Source: Echiichthys vipera (taxonomy: Eukaryota > Chordata > Actinopteri > Perciformes > Trachinidae). Taken from it: a stretch of DNA of 64,000 nt. The position numbers were made by a program, and so were the translations under genes. A model generated the notes under the pieces. It had not been told where the DNA came from. It was given only the letters and a program-made list of their open reading frames with translations, and ran no database searches. Positions 52,761 through 63,756 of the stretch are shown here, piece after piece. Every line of letters begins with the position of its first letter. Position 1 is the first letter of the stretch. The DNA is taken from the NCBI GenBank assembly GCA_963691815.1, contig OY829660.1:28274172-28338171 (forward strand), given 5' to 3'.

Positions 52761-55700
52761 CTGAACCATGACAGACAACACACACTGTTAAACACTGAGG
52801 AAGAGGACATGTGAGGACAAAAAACAACGTCATCTGATGATAATATAGACTGAATTTCTGATTTTTACCATTTGATTCAAATACTTAAGCTTTTATATTT
52901 GTATGCATTTTATTTATTTCCTTTAGTGTTTCTTGGACATTTTATGTCTCTATTTTTGCCATATATAATATGCAACGAGGATCACCGGCTGGACTTTGGA
53001 CCAAGGATGTTACAAATGCATTTCCAAGAGGAAGCCCCTTTTCCCTTATTGCAAACCATGAAATTTAAAAATGTATTCCTTTAGCACAAGTCGTGGCGTT
53101 CTCAGGATGGAAGAAAAGGAGAGACAAAGAGAGAAACGACGGACAGATGGACAGAGAGAGACAAAGACAGACAGAGGGACAATGATTGATGTCTTATAAT
53201 CCTCTGAAGTAAACAGCACAATGTGATGAGAGAGGAAATCATCAACATTCAAATTAAGAGCTTTCATATGGAACTAAAGATAAAGAAGCACTCCACATTA
53301 TGGCACATTCAGGTCATTTATGCACCCCACTAACACACAACACAGGCTGACTGCGCACAATACATTTACTGCCGTTGTGCATTGTACATGCCCTCATCCT
53401 TGATTACAGTGGTTCCCACAAAACTGATGGAAATGCTGGCTTGTTCGCTAGGTACGGTTCAAAGAATTCTGAACAGCACCGGTTCAAGAATCCGTTCCCT
53501 GTCAGTCAAAAAACACATCAGTGTCAGCTGGTGCTCGGTAGATAAAGCTATTTTTCCCCCACTGCTGACCTGTCTGTTGCTTCGTGGGAGTCGAGCCAGT
53601 CGTACCCCAGACATGTCGAACAGCCGCACCTGCCGATTGTCGTGAGGAAGAGCAATGATTTTCTGGTTCACCGACACGCTGATCCTGGACACAACAGCAG
53701 GACGATGTATGTAAGAGGTCAGATTTCAACTGCAACACATTCCACCAAATGTATTTTGTTGTTAATTGCTTCATGGTCCAACAACTATATTCCTTTTTAC
53801 AGTTAATCATTCAGTCTAATTAGTGTTTTCTAAATACTCATCACAGAGCCCATGATGACGTCTTCAAATTGATTATTTTGTCAAACCAACAGTTCAGAAC
53901 TCAGGCAAATAATGAACAAATGATGTGACGAATAACTTCTCCACATATGTTTGCCTAGTGATTTATTTCTGTGGATCAACTGATTGTACCAGCACCATAT
54001 TAAACCTAAATAATGTTATAAATAATGCAAAAAAAACCCCAGAATAAATGTAAAACAACATGACGCGACATATGAGAAATATTCTCGGTTGTTTTCGGAG
54101 TGCAGTTATCATGTACCCCAATTAAAGTAGACATGTAAATCAAATGACAAAAGATCCTGTATTATGATTATGAGCTTTGTAAAAGATATAAAAGCATAAA
54201 CAATGCAGGTCTATTAAGCTTCCTCTGTGTGTCCACCACTGAATGAACACAAAACTGGAGATATATCACTGCACTATTAGACATCTATTGGGTTGTTTAC
54301 AGCTCTCAGACCTGTTGACAGCGGAGTCGGTGCGAATGGTTGCTATGGGTGACCTCATGTTCTTCAGGTCCCACACTTTGACGGTTCGATCGTCGCTCCC
54401 AGACACCACATTGTCGCCAACCGTGAAGACAGCAGACGTCACTGTGCTGCAAAGGACAAGAAGAACAAGAAAGGTCAAAGAAGTACAGCGGCAACCTGGA
54501 CTGTAACAACTTCATTATTACCATGTTTTATGCTAACCACATTTGTTTAAAGTACTCTGATTCTAGAATACTAAAACACTAATTGGCAGTACTTTTTATC
54601 TAATACTTAACTAGCTGGATATTGATATTGGTTTTTATACAAAACAGAATTACTTGGCGTGTGTGTGTGTGTGTGTGTGTGTGTGTCAGACTGACTCAGT
54701 GTGTCCCTGGAACACGTTGACAGAGTGAATGGACGGGTCTCTGAAGTCCCACAGTCTGAAGGTGGTGTCTCTAGATGAGGTGACCACCAGACGCTGGGTG
54801 GGGTGTGTGCAGCAGTGGGTCAGCTCCTGGTCATGGCCTGAGCAAAGATAGACATACATAACATAGATAAACAGGGGAGCTGTAGCTCAGAGATAGAGCA
54901 GGTCGTCCTCCATTCGAGAGATCACCGGCTCGATCCCCGGCTCCTCCAGTCGAAGTGTCCTTGGGCAGGACACTGAACCACAAATTGCTTCCCGTGCTGC
55001 ACATGGGTGTGTGAATGTGGAGTGAATGGTTCGATTAGATTCAGTGGTTCTCAAACTTTGTACATGACGTACCACCTCAGTAAATATCAGACACTCTCAA
55101 TTAGCACCACTTATACAGTAGCGTAGGCCGACATTTTCAACTACAGACAGGAAGGTTTATTCCTCATCAGAAGATTATTTATTGTTGATACTGTCAGTGT
55201 TTTTAAACCACTGCTTACTATCTTGCCATCACACTTAAGCTTGTAACTCATGACTACGTAGCAGGGTGATAGAATAGAATAGAACAGAAATACTTTATTG
55301 ATCCCAAGCTGGGAAATTGCCGTTTTTTTATCACCTGGGCCTGAGTCACAAACTTAAAAGTTTATTAATTTAGCAATTAATGTTTTCTTTTTTTATTTTG
55401 GAGATTCCTTCAAGTACCACCATAGAGAGCTTGAGTACCACCAGTGGTACCACAGTTTGAGAACCAGTGGATTAGATGGTATGTAGATGTCCAATGCCAT
55501 CAGTGTGAATGTCAGTGTGAATGGGTGAATGTGACAAGTGCCTTGAGTAGTCAGAAGACTACAAAGGTGCTATATAAGTACAAGTCCATCCATTTACCAA
55601 GTCCATTAAAATGAAGTGATCATGAATCAGGCATTAGAGCCAGAACATGTCAATAAATCAGCTTTAGAGATATTGGTAAGCATATATATTTTCCATTTGG

Positions 55701-58700
55701 CCTGTCTAAACATACTGTGCTGTCCAAAGTCCACAGTTAGAATAAACACATATTGAGAACACAATCAGTGTAATCTCTTTATCCTACCTGTGAGTGAGTG
55801 GACCAGCTCTGAGGTCTCCACGTCGTACAGGTTGGCGGCTCGGTCCCAGGAGGCTGTCACAACCTGCTTGCCCCCCACCAACCAATCAGCGGCAATCACC
55901 ACACCTTGATGGCTGCGCAGAGTCGTGGTCGCCACGCGGACAGAGGGACAGTCGTTTGGACCCTCAGCCTCGCCATCTGCCTCATCTTTATCTGAAAAGT
56001 CCACGTCATCGTCGCAGGGTGTTTGCTGGAATTAAGTTTCAGAAACAGCAAAGGCAATCAGTTGCTCGGTAAAACACAAAAATAGGTTTCTAGTGCTGGG
56101 GATGCTTACACTGATATCAGCGACAGGCTGTGGAGTCGGCAGCTGCACCATGTATCTCCAGATGTGAGCTGTCTGGTCTCCAGAGGCTGAGGAAAGCGGA
56201 GACAGAATCAAGGTCAAGACAACCCTTACTGAAAATATCACGGTAAAAAACAATACCTGAACAGATTTTCAGGATAGTGTGTAAAGACACTCCATTTGTG
56301 TCCATGGTTCTACTTTGTGGTTAAAAATTGTAATAAAATGTTTAAAAATATCCATATATATATAAAAAAAAATATATATATATATATATATGTATATGGA
56401 AATAATTAGAAGGTCCATAAATACATTACCTATGGTTACAGGGCTGACTGCTGTGTTAGTCTATTACTGTAGGTGGACAAAAGTGATGTCTGAAATGTTT
56501 TTGTAGATGTAGTTCATTTTAAAACACAAGCTACAAGAGGTTTACCAGCTTTCCAGCTCTTATTTGGTCATGTGCGGGTTGATTATTCCATTTGTGCTTT
56601 TGTAAATACACACCACCAAGAATTTTAAGGATATTTTAGTGTTGGATCATTACCTGTTAGAGCCATCTGTTCAGTGGGGTGGAACTTGATGGAGTTGACT
56701 GCGGACACAGAGACATAGATATCATAACAGACACTGTTGATATAGAACTTTAACAAACCTTCAGTTTTCTGATCAGCATCCAATTAGTAATCAATTAGCC
56801 TTCTTGAATGAGTTAAACAGGAATTAACATAAATTTCCCCAAGTACTTGATTTATTCTATACTATTATTTTTTTTATTGTTCAGAATTTTATTTTTTATA
56901 GTAGAGAATCTCTGGAAAATCCTTGGCAACAAAGTAATGTCTAAGAAACCCACTACAGTTAGGGAACTGTGGAAGAGACTGAGTCAGAATGGACTAGTGA
57001 TGTCCTGTGGGTGCAGATGTGCTGAAGTCATTCAAAGCTGTGGCTTCTACACTTCTTGTTCATTTTTTAATCCTATAGAAGAAAACATTGTTGAAATCTT
57101 CTCTTCTGACACAATGGTCACTATGCTCTAATTTTGTTCACTGTTTTCTTTCACAAAATAAAGGTTTTTGTTGAAGTGCCTTGGTTATTCACAAAAACAT
57201 GCTAGTACAGCAGTGGCAGTGTTTCCCCTACCATTATATTAGGGGGGCGCTGCGCCTCCCCAACAGCACCCCCCGCCCCCTTGAACGTCAAGTAAATTTT
57301 ATGTAATTTTATTTTCTGAACAGCTTCAGATCCCTGCAGGAGTCATTTAAGGATCCCTTTCCTATAGAACAGCTCTATACCTTGTCCTTTTAGTAAACAA
57401 ATTAAACAGCCTTATGTTATTTATCTTATTTACACGATGGCATGTAAACTCTGTCTCTACATGGTCACGTGTTTCCAATTCTCAAACCCAGACAGTGTTG
57501 GAGATTCACTTGTTAAAAGATCGTTTGTCAAATTGTTTGGGAAGATGCTCAACTCCTAACGGTAAAAACGAAACTGAAACTTAGCAGAAATCCTTTATTA
57601 TTTTGCTGGAGAAGATGATTCACTACTACAAAAAAAACAACTAAAACAGAAATAAAAATTGAAAAACTGAAATTCTTTCTTTATTTTGTTGTGCCTGGAA
57701 CCATTAAGTGATTTTTGATTTAACTTTGCTCCCTTTCTGTTGGAAAACATTATTTGGACCTTTTGGACATTTTTCTGTCTGTGAGCACAGTACTATTGCA
57801 TTCAATGAGACCTACTTTATGTTGAAACTGTACTTTAGCTTGTAATTCTACCTGATCCTTGATGGCCCAAATATTTGAGGAGACATTTTCCAGTCTCAAT
57901 ACTCCATAGCATTGCAGAGTGATCTGTTGAGACAGCAGAGACACAAAGAAAGAAACATTCAATTCAGAGTCAAATTTGTCTACATTCAACAGTTATTTTA
58001 CAGAACATACTGTTTGTGAGCTTCTGGAGTTAAATTTAGCATGAAATTAATAGTTTTCTCAGCGTGGATGATGGATCCATAGCCGAAAAATAAGAAGATA
58101 TTTAGATTTTAAAAAACGGACAAAAAGGCCCTGACATTTCCAACAACGACTGTGTGAAAACCGGGAACAGTGACATTGAATTTAAGAAGGAAAACTAGTT
58201 TAATAAACCAGGCAGCACAGAAGATCTCTACAATCAGCACAGTCTGATGGTTTTGTGTCACCAATTCAGTATCTGACCCGATGTCCCCCTCTTGTTCTTG
58301 AGTTATGAAACATTATGATGTCACAGTAAAGTTGACCTTTGACCTTTCGGATATAACATGTCAGCACCCCATCATTTTGTCCTGTTAGATGTGTGTGAAA
58401 TGCTATCAGAATTAACGTAGGGATTCTTGAGTTATCAAAAATTTAGTTAGCGATATTGACCCATCACAGACACATCGGAATTCCTGGATATAAAAATGAA
58501 TTTCTACGGAACACATTAATGCAAAAAATGAGGCTTGGGGTGATTTCATTCCAGTTCAAAAATTCACTTTACCGGCCGCCATATCAGTAATCTATGACAT
58601 TTTCCTTCTAAAATCATTTTCAAAAATCCAACAACGGTCAGGCCCTTGAGAACACTATATCTAATCAGTTCATTGTTGAGTCCAAGTTGAAGATATCGCA

Positions 58701-59008
58701 TTCACCAGAAAGGGACAGACAACCTAAACACAAAATGCCCTGCCCTGTACTGAGACATAAAAACACAAATCATCCTTCAACACAGGGGTGCAGAGAGTAG
58801 ACTAATGAGATGTGTTAGAGACAGGGAAAACAAGATTAAGAATAATTGAAATATTGAAAATAAGTGAAATACCTGCAGATGCAGTACCGAGCACCACAGG
58901 TTGTGTCCTGGTGACGCTCAGGTCCCAGATGCCGTCTCTGTGGCCGACATACTCCTTGACCAGCTGGCACACCGCTCTGGAAGTGGTCGCTTTGAAACTG
59001 GACACAAT
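52629..59008 (-). CDS. wdr37: wdr37 (WD repeat domain 37), last nine exons
   Basis: Minus-strand exons: 59008-58873, 57923-57852, 56698-56654, 56186-56110, 56025-55788, 54837-54696, 54446-54312, 53684-53570, 52760-52629. All have AG/GT borders, and the phases close to 363 codons plus stop. They encode successive WD40 blades with GH...WD pairs (VGHRDGIWD, LGHQGS, SGDQTAHIW, SWDRAANLYD, GHDQELTH, SRDTTFRLWD, SDDRTVKVWD, DNRQVRLFD), an acidic insert and the end WNINIPALLQEK. WDR37 is a propeller scaffold reported to work with PACS proteins. About 130 N-terminal residues, where the family carries its LisH-like part, are missing from the window. The neighbour is adarb2 in convergent orientation, as in mammals. 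Confidence 0.95.
53570..53684 (-). CDS. wdr37: wdr37 exon, LPHDNRQVRLFD blade
   Basis: 115 bases, acceptor TTGTGTCCAG, donor GTCAGC. Encodes ISVSVNQKIIALPHDNRQ and VRLFDMSGVRLARLPR. Only the donor departs slightly from consensus. Confidence 0.95.
54312..54446 (-). CDS. wdr37: wdr37 exon, SDDRTVKVWD blade
   Basis: 135 bases, acceptor CCTTTGCAG, donor GTCTGA. Encodes TVTSAVFTVGDNVVSGSDDR, then TVKVWDLKNMRSPIATI. Confidence 0.95.
54657..54686. repeat. (TG)n microsatellite next to a wdr37 donor
   Basis: A TG run (CA on the transcribed strand) about 10 bases inside the intron after the exon at 54696. Confidence 0.9.
54696..54837 (-). CDS. wdr37: wdr37 exon, SRDTTFRLWD blade
   Basis: 142 bases, acceptor TTTGCTCAG, donor GTCAGT. 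Encodes HDQELTHCCTHPTQRLVV, then TSSRDTTFRLWDFRD and VNVFQGHT. Confidence 0.95.
55042..55470. mobile_element. hAT MITE nested in the SINE
   Basis: Ends CAGTGGTTCTCAAACTTTG and CAGTTTGAGAACCAGTGG are inverted repeats; 8-bp flanks ATTAGATT and ATTAGATG differ at one base. At 55268-55325 it holds an AATAG-rich retroposon tail, so three elements are stacked. Confidence 0.85.
55268..55325 (-). repeat. retroposon tail inside the hAT MITE
   Basis: AGAATAGAATAGAACAG followed by AATACTTTATTGATCCC and GGGAAATTG is the inverted 3' end of the family also seen at 8937. Confidence 0.6.
55788..56025 (-). CDS. wdr37: wdr37 exon with acidic insert and SWDRAANLYD blade
   Basis: 238 bases, acceptor CTTAATTCCAG, donor GTAGGA. 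Encodes an acidic DDDVDFSDKDEADGEAEG loop, then SHQGVVIAADWLVGGKQ and ASWDRAANLYDVETSELVHS. Confidence 0.95.
56110..56186 (-). CDS. wdr37: wdr37 exon, SGDQTAHIW blade
   Basis: 77 bases, acceptor TTTCCTCAG, donor GTAAGC. Encodes SGDQTAHIWRYMVQLPTPQP and VADIS. Confidence 0.95.
56357..56398. repeat. TA-rich microsatellite
   Basis: ATATATATATAAAAAAAAAT then alternating TA. Confidence 0.85.
56654..56698 (-). CDS. wdr37: wdr37 45-base microexon-like exon
   Basis: Acceptor TGTCCGCAG, donor GTAATG. Encodes NSIKFHPTEQMALT with split codons at both ends (Val before, Ala after). Confidence 0.92.
56895..57140 (+). pseudogene. Tc1-type transposase C-terminal remnant
   Basis: Encodes LWKILGNKVMSKKPTTVREL, then LVMSCGCRCAEVIQSCGFYT, the end of a Tc1-like transposase of a different subfamily from the one at 20814, with an internal deletion. 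It lies in a wdr37 intron, antisense. Confidence 0.8.
57213..57300. repeat. hAT MITE terminus
   Basis: CAGTGTTTCCCCTACCATTA followed by GGGGGGCGCTGCGCC is a frequent hAT terminal block. The other end was not located. Confidence 0.5.
57852..57923 (-). CDS. wdr37: wdr37 exon, SIETGKCLLKYLGHQGS blade
   Basis: 72 bases, acceptor TCTCAACAG, donor GTAGAA. Encodes HSAMLWSIETGKCLLKYLGH. Codons are AT-rich and the sequence is less conserved than the rest of the gene, so it is easy to miss; the phases on both sides fit exactly. Confidence 0.9.
58270..58720. repeat. interspersed repeat in a wdr37 intron
   Basis: TTCTTGAGTTAT, TTGACCTTTGACCTTTCGG and CTAATCAGTTCATTGTTGAG are blocks of a common fish repeat of unclear class. 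Confidence 0.45.
58873..59008 (-). CDS. wdr37: wdr37 first exon in the window
   Basis: 136 bases, acceptor TCGGTGTCAG, donor GTATTT. Encodes IVSSFKATTSRAVCQLVKEY, then VGHRDGIWDLSVTRTQP and VLGTASA: the helix before the propeller and the first blade. Enters in phase 0. Confidence 0.95.
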
Positions 59009-60349
59009 CTGACACCGACATCAAACCCACATTAACACAGAAGGAAATCACAGTACTGAACCTCACAGGATTCCTACACACATCACTTCTTATAACAACA
59101 TCTTCTGCATATTTTTGTTGGGTGGCTTTTAAGACTGATTTGTTGGCGATTCATGTGACATGTTTCAACATTCCGAAACTTATTATTAATATCAAATAGA
59201 CAGCCTTTTTTTGTAAAAATGAGGAATGTAAATTGGCCTTTTGGGGGGTTACGACCAAACACTGAGTCATCATTAGAGATGATTATGGCCTCTTTTAAAA
59301 AATAATCACCTTTTTTCTAACATTATAGGGCCTGGAAATGATCCAATTCTAATCTTCCAGACTTTTGCAGAGCTGTGTAGGAACCCTGTTCTGATAGAGG
59401 TAGGAAGCAGGTCAGCAGAACTGAAGAGCTGCTTAGCAGGGTCCTTGTATTATACCAGGGCTAAGAAGCTTTGGTTGGCAGCTTTGGTTCATATCAGCCC
59501 TGGGTTCAAGAGATTTTACCAAAAATATTTTTTTTCTGGATTTTGTTTAGCACATGCTAGGTGGGGTCGCCACCAATCTGATTCTTCAAGTGCTTTAAAA
59601 CAAACACCATGAATGGACAGACAACCCAGATCTGGTATTAACACAAATGCAGACACATTAAGAATCAGTACTGTATACTGCATTTATCAGAACAGGATTA
59701 CTATAAATGCAAAACAGCAAAAAAATAAATAAAGATCTAGAAGGGGAAGAAGAGGGGGCAAGAAATACTGTGTTAAGGTGAGACAAATAATTGATCAGTA
59801 GTTATTATCAGTTGAATGAGAGTGTGGTCAAAGTGTTTACATTAAAGATGGGGATGATACAGACTGGACTCTCGGTACGTTTTGGAAACAGACCACTAAA
59901 TAAGTTCCAACTGAAAGGAAGCAGGAGAGCATAAAGAACGACATCATTCAAGTGAGAAAACAATCTTAGGCTACATACAAAACAGAGTAGATCCGTTACA
60001 TGTTTTTCTGTGAAAAATATATTAAATCAACAAATGATAGTAAAAATGGAAGAGATAAATCGATTCTGAAGATATGATGGTAATGATACCACCATGATAC
60101 TAAGCATGGTGAGAAATTGTAACATAATTTTGCGAAGTTAAGGCTTGTCAGATCAGAATGCAAATGCAGTGTGACTATGATAATGAAAGCTGGCTATGGA
60201 TTAATAGTAATTTGTGTAGAATTAGAGAATGAGAATGATTCTGAATCGAGAACAAATGTAACACTGATGCAACATGCTACATTCTTAAAAAAAGAAGCAA
60301 CAGGGACTGGAAGGTTTAAGGAAACGCAAAGCATCGCAGAAGATAAATG
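59009..60349. other. wdr37 intron, unassigned
   Basis: AT-rich, no exon matching the WDR37 N-terminus was found, no recognised repeat. Confidence 0.4.
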
Positions 60350-60424
60350 AATTGGCTAAGCGAGCGGTGAAATCTAACGCAGCCCTGCTGGGTGCGTTAG
60401 ATTTCACCGCTCGCTTAGCCAATT
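60350..60424. repeat. perfect 32-bp inverted repeat with 11-base loop
   Basis: Arms 60350-60381 and 60393-60424 are exact reverse complements (AATTGGCTAAGCGAGCGGTG at the start of the left arm); the loop is GCCCTGCTGGG. Confidence 0.95.
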
Positions 60425-60709
60425 TAGCTCGTTAATGCTCTACAGTTTGAAGCTTCAGTGTGCAGTCTGCCATAGTCACATCAAGACCTTGTCTAACAAC
60501 TTTACTGTCAGTAAATCAGCTAACGGGATGGATTTTCAAATCAGTGTTTGTGAAAGTAACCTTAGTAAAAGAAACAATAGCACTTGTTCTCCACACCACA
60601 GAAGTTCAGCTTAACCGTTATATTGGCTGATATTAGCTTATCGCAGATATAGACCAAAGTAAAGTCAACACCATTGTCAATTCTGCCACATGTACCGAAC
60701 AAATAGAGC

Positions 60710-60785
60710 AAGGGTGGCCAATCAGTCAGAGCCTAAGAGCCACATTTTTTTACTGTGTTACCGCAAAGAGCCACATCATACACAT
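60710..60785. repeat. hAT MITE terminus
   Basis: CAAGGGTGGCCAATCAGTCA followed by AAGAGCCACAT units is typical of one end of a hAT MITE. Confidence 0.5.
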
Positions 60786-61189
60786 GAGAACACATGAACA
60801 TCGCCTCATCCCTTCCTCACACACACACAGACCTCTGCTTAGCCAGATTTATTGTAAATGTCACACAGCAACATGATAATGACAGAAATTGACTCCTACA
60901 GACCACGGGCCAGTCATTTTCAACAATGAACATTGTGTGCACTGTCTCACACACACAAACTCTCAGTTCAACCAAGTCCACAAACAAAAATATAATGATT
61001 AAAATATCTTTATTCTCTTACTATGCATGTTGCTTAATGGGACTCCTGGCATTCTAAAGTAATTCTATCATTAAAGTAATTCTATTCTATTCCTTGCCTT
61101 GAACAATCCTCTTCGAATCTTGCTTGTATTCAATTGTTGCCACTCTAAGCAATTTTATCACATGGGTGTCATGAATATACCAACACGGC

Positions 61190-62265
61190 ATTCTTCCCAG
61201 GATCCTGTGGCCCCTCCTGGTTTACGCCGTCCCAATCTCTACAGTTGAGTGCTTGGAGAGGAAGGGCAGCAGCCACCTTCGGAGATGGCTAAGACTACCA
61301 AAGAGCCTTAGTAGCATTGCCCTCTATGGGCGCAGCAACAAACTGCAGCTGCCCTTTAAATCCTTGGAGGAGGAGTTCAAGGTGTCGAGAGCTAGAGAGG
61401 TGGTGCAGTATAGGGACTCAAGTGACCCAATGGTGGCCCAAGCAGGGATCCAAGTTATGACTGGAAGAAAGTGGAGGGCGGTGGACGCTGTCCAAGAGGC
61501 AGAGGCAAGGGTGCAACACAACCTTGTGGGAATGGTCACTCGAGGACGTGCAGGGCTGGGATCTTTTCCATCCCCACAGCTGAACACCAGTGGGAGAGCA
61601 AGAAGACAGCAGGTTCAAGAGGAGGTGAGAGCTTCAGTGGAGGAGACAAGAACCACTAAGGCTGTTGGGATGAAACAACAGGGGGCTTGGACAAGGTGGG
61701 AGAATGCCGCTGAGAGGAAGGTGACCTGGGCTGAGATCTGGAGAGCTGAGCCTCTGCGCATTAAATTCCTTATCTAAATAGTCTATGATGTGCTCCCAAG
61801 CCAATCTAACCTGCATACATGGGGCCTAGCAGAGTCACCAGCTTGCCCAATGTGTTTGAAGCGAGGAACCCTTGAACACATCCTCAGCTGCTGCACTGTG
61901 GCACTTGGACAAGGACGGTACCACTGGAGGCACGACCAGGTCCTTAAGGCCATCACTGAAGCCATCAGCACTGAACTAGAGTGGGCTAAGCAGTTCCGTC
62001 CCTCCAGGGAAATGATTGCCTTTGTCAGAGGTGGGGAGTGAGTGACCCCAGCTAGAAGATCTCCTGCAGGCATCCTGACTTCCGCAAGGGACTGGCAACT
62101 GCTCGTGGATCTTGAGCAGCAGCTGAAGTTCCCCAGCCACATCACTGCCACCACCCTACGGCCAGACTTGGTTTTGATGTCCGAGTCCACAAAGCAAAGG
62201 TTTTGCTGCTGGAGCTGACAGTCACGTTGGAAGACCGCCTGGAAGACGCCTTTGAGAGGAAGCTT
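61190..62265 (+). pseudogene. R2-group LINE C-terminus (zinc knuckle and REL endonuclease)
   Basis: Positions 61253-61777 are open and encode VVQYRDSSDPMV, GAWTRWENAAERKVTW and WRAEPLRIKFLI. After one stop the frame continues with CPMCLKRGTLEHILSCC, a CX2CX7HX4C knuckle, and later TTLRPDLVLMSE, the start of a restriction-like endonuclease. These features define the R2/Hero/NeSL-type LINEs. The element is cut off at 62265 by an L1 tail. Confidence 0.75.
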
Positions 62266-63685
62266 TCTTTTTTTTTTTTAAACTTATTTTTTATCAAAGT
62301 TTTCTTTCAACAATTACAGTGTCAAGTTTTACACACTCGATAAAGCAATAAATCACATATCAGTCATTACTGTCCAGTAGTATTGGTGATGTCCTCCTGC
62401 TGTGTTCTATAATCTGTCCATTTTTCCTGAAATTGTGTCTCTTGAAGTCGTAGTTTATGTGTAATTTTTCCCATTACATATATTTCTTCCACAGTGCTCA
62501 CCCACTGCTCCTCGGTCGGTGGTTCTGTTTTATACCATAACCTTGTAATGGCTCTTTTACTAGTAGATAGCAGAACTTTAACAAGATACTCTTCTTCTTT
62601 TCTTATTATGTCTTGTGTTAGCCATCCCGCCATATTTTATCCCAATATCCTATTATCCCTTGGCAAGACCAAAAATTATGGATATGGGCAACATTCATGT
62701 CTCCACATAGTCTCTAGCATGGTTGATGGTTACCTGTAGTTTCCTTCCTAATGTTTGGGGTTATAAAAAACCTGACCGTATTTTTCCAATAGAATTCTCT
62801 CCAACTCCTGGAGCTAGTGGCCGTGCACTGCATTTTACAAATAACAAACCATTCCTCCTCAGTAATTTGTTCCTTCTCTTTGATATAAAAAGAGGAGGTC
62901 TTTCTGTAAGACAACAAACCTTTGTATAGGGTTGAGATTACTTTACATTTTTTCCCTTCATAGGCTTTCAAAAACACATTAATAACTTCATTGTCAGTGT
63001 CAGTTTTTATCTCCTTCTCATAATAATCCCTTATCTGTCAGCTCATCTAAACCAAATTTATCCCTTAGCTTTTCAAAACTCTGCAGCTTCCCCTGCTCAA
63101 CCATGGTGCAAAACGCTGTAATGCCTTTTTTTGTCCATTGTTTAAACCCTTTATCAATCATACCAGGTACAAACCTTGAGTCAGACGCAAACCAACTCAG
63201 AATCTTTACCTCTTTCTCCCATTTATATCTTTCAACAACCTTGTTCCATATTTCAACTGTAGTCTTGGTTATTGTATCCAATTGGTTACCTAACTTGTGC
63301 AATAGTCCTTTGTGGGCTATTAAGTTTTGTATTTCGATGTCCTTTTGCCCTAATTCTATACTTTTCCATCTTGCGACAAACTCATAATTACACCAATATA
63401 TCAGAGGTCTTATTTGTGCGGCGTAAAATTATTCCCTAAGGCTTGGTAAAGCCAGGCCTCCTTTGCCCTTTGGAAGCTGCAGAGTTGTGTATCTGATCCT
63501 GGGTTTCTTTCCTCCCCATATAAATCTCGATATCCACCTATCCCGTTCAATGAATTGTTTTTGTGGGATCATCACTGGCAGTGGTTGAAACAGATATAGA
63601 AGCCTTGGTAAGATATTTATCTAACCTATCTCTATCCTTGAGTTAAAATCAAAATTGGTCATTGACTATCTCTCCAAGTCCCTCC

Positions 63686-63692
<7 letters not shown>
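62266..63692 (-). mobile_element. L1-group LINE 3' half, 5'-truncated
   Basis: The poly-T at about 62267-62280 is the minus-strand poly-A tail. Minus-strand frames at 63302-63018, 62977-62714 and 62633-62367 encode WNKVVERYKWEKEVKILSWF, MIDKGFKQWTKKGITAF and RAITRLWYKTEPPTEEQW, the region after the RT in fish L1 elements. It ends in a (TA)n tract. Frames are broken. Confidence 0.8.

Positions 63693-63741
<49 letters not shown>
63693..63741. repeat. (TA)n microsatellite
   Basis: An alternating TA run between the L1 and repeat B. Confidence 0.95.
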
Positions 63742-63745
<4 letters not shown>

Positions 63746-63756
63746 CAAGTGCTTAA

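Larger units (their letters stand above)
54876..55600 (+). mobile_element. tRNA-derived SINE, split by a hAT MITE
   Basis: The 5' part has an A-box-like TAGCTCAGAGATAGAGC and a B-box-like GGCTCGATCCC, the RNA polymerase III promoter of tRNA-derived SINEs. The middle reads GTCCTTGGGCAGGACACTGA and the tail GTGCTATATAAGTACAAGTC is at about 55568. It is interrupted at 55042-55470. It lies in a wdr37 intron, antisense to the gene. Confidence 0.85.

Noticed and set aside
54884..54955. A functional tRNA gene
   Set aside because: A-box and B-box are present, but the sequence continues into a standard SINE body and tail, and the cloverleaf is degraded.
57750..57989. Minus-strand open frame covering the small wdr37 exon in another frame
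   Set aside because: It is a shadow frame; the supported coding frame is the spliced one at 57923-57852.
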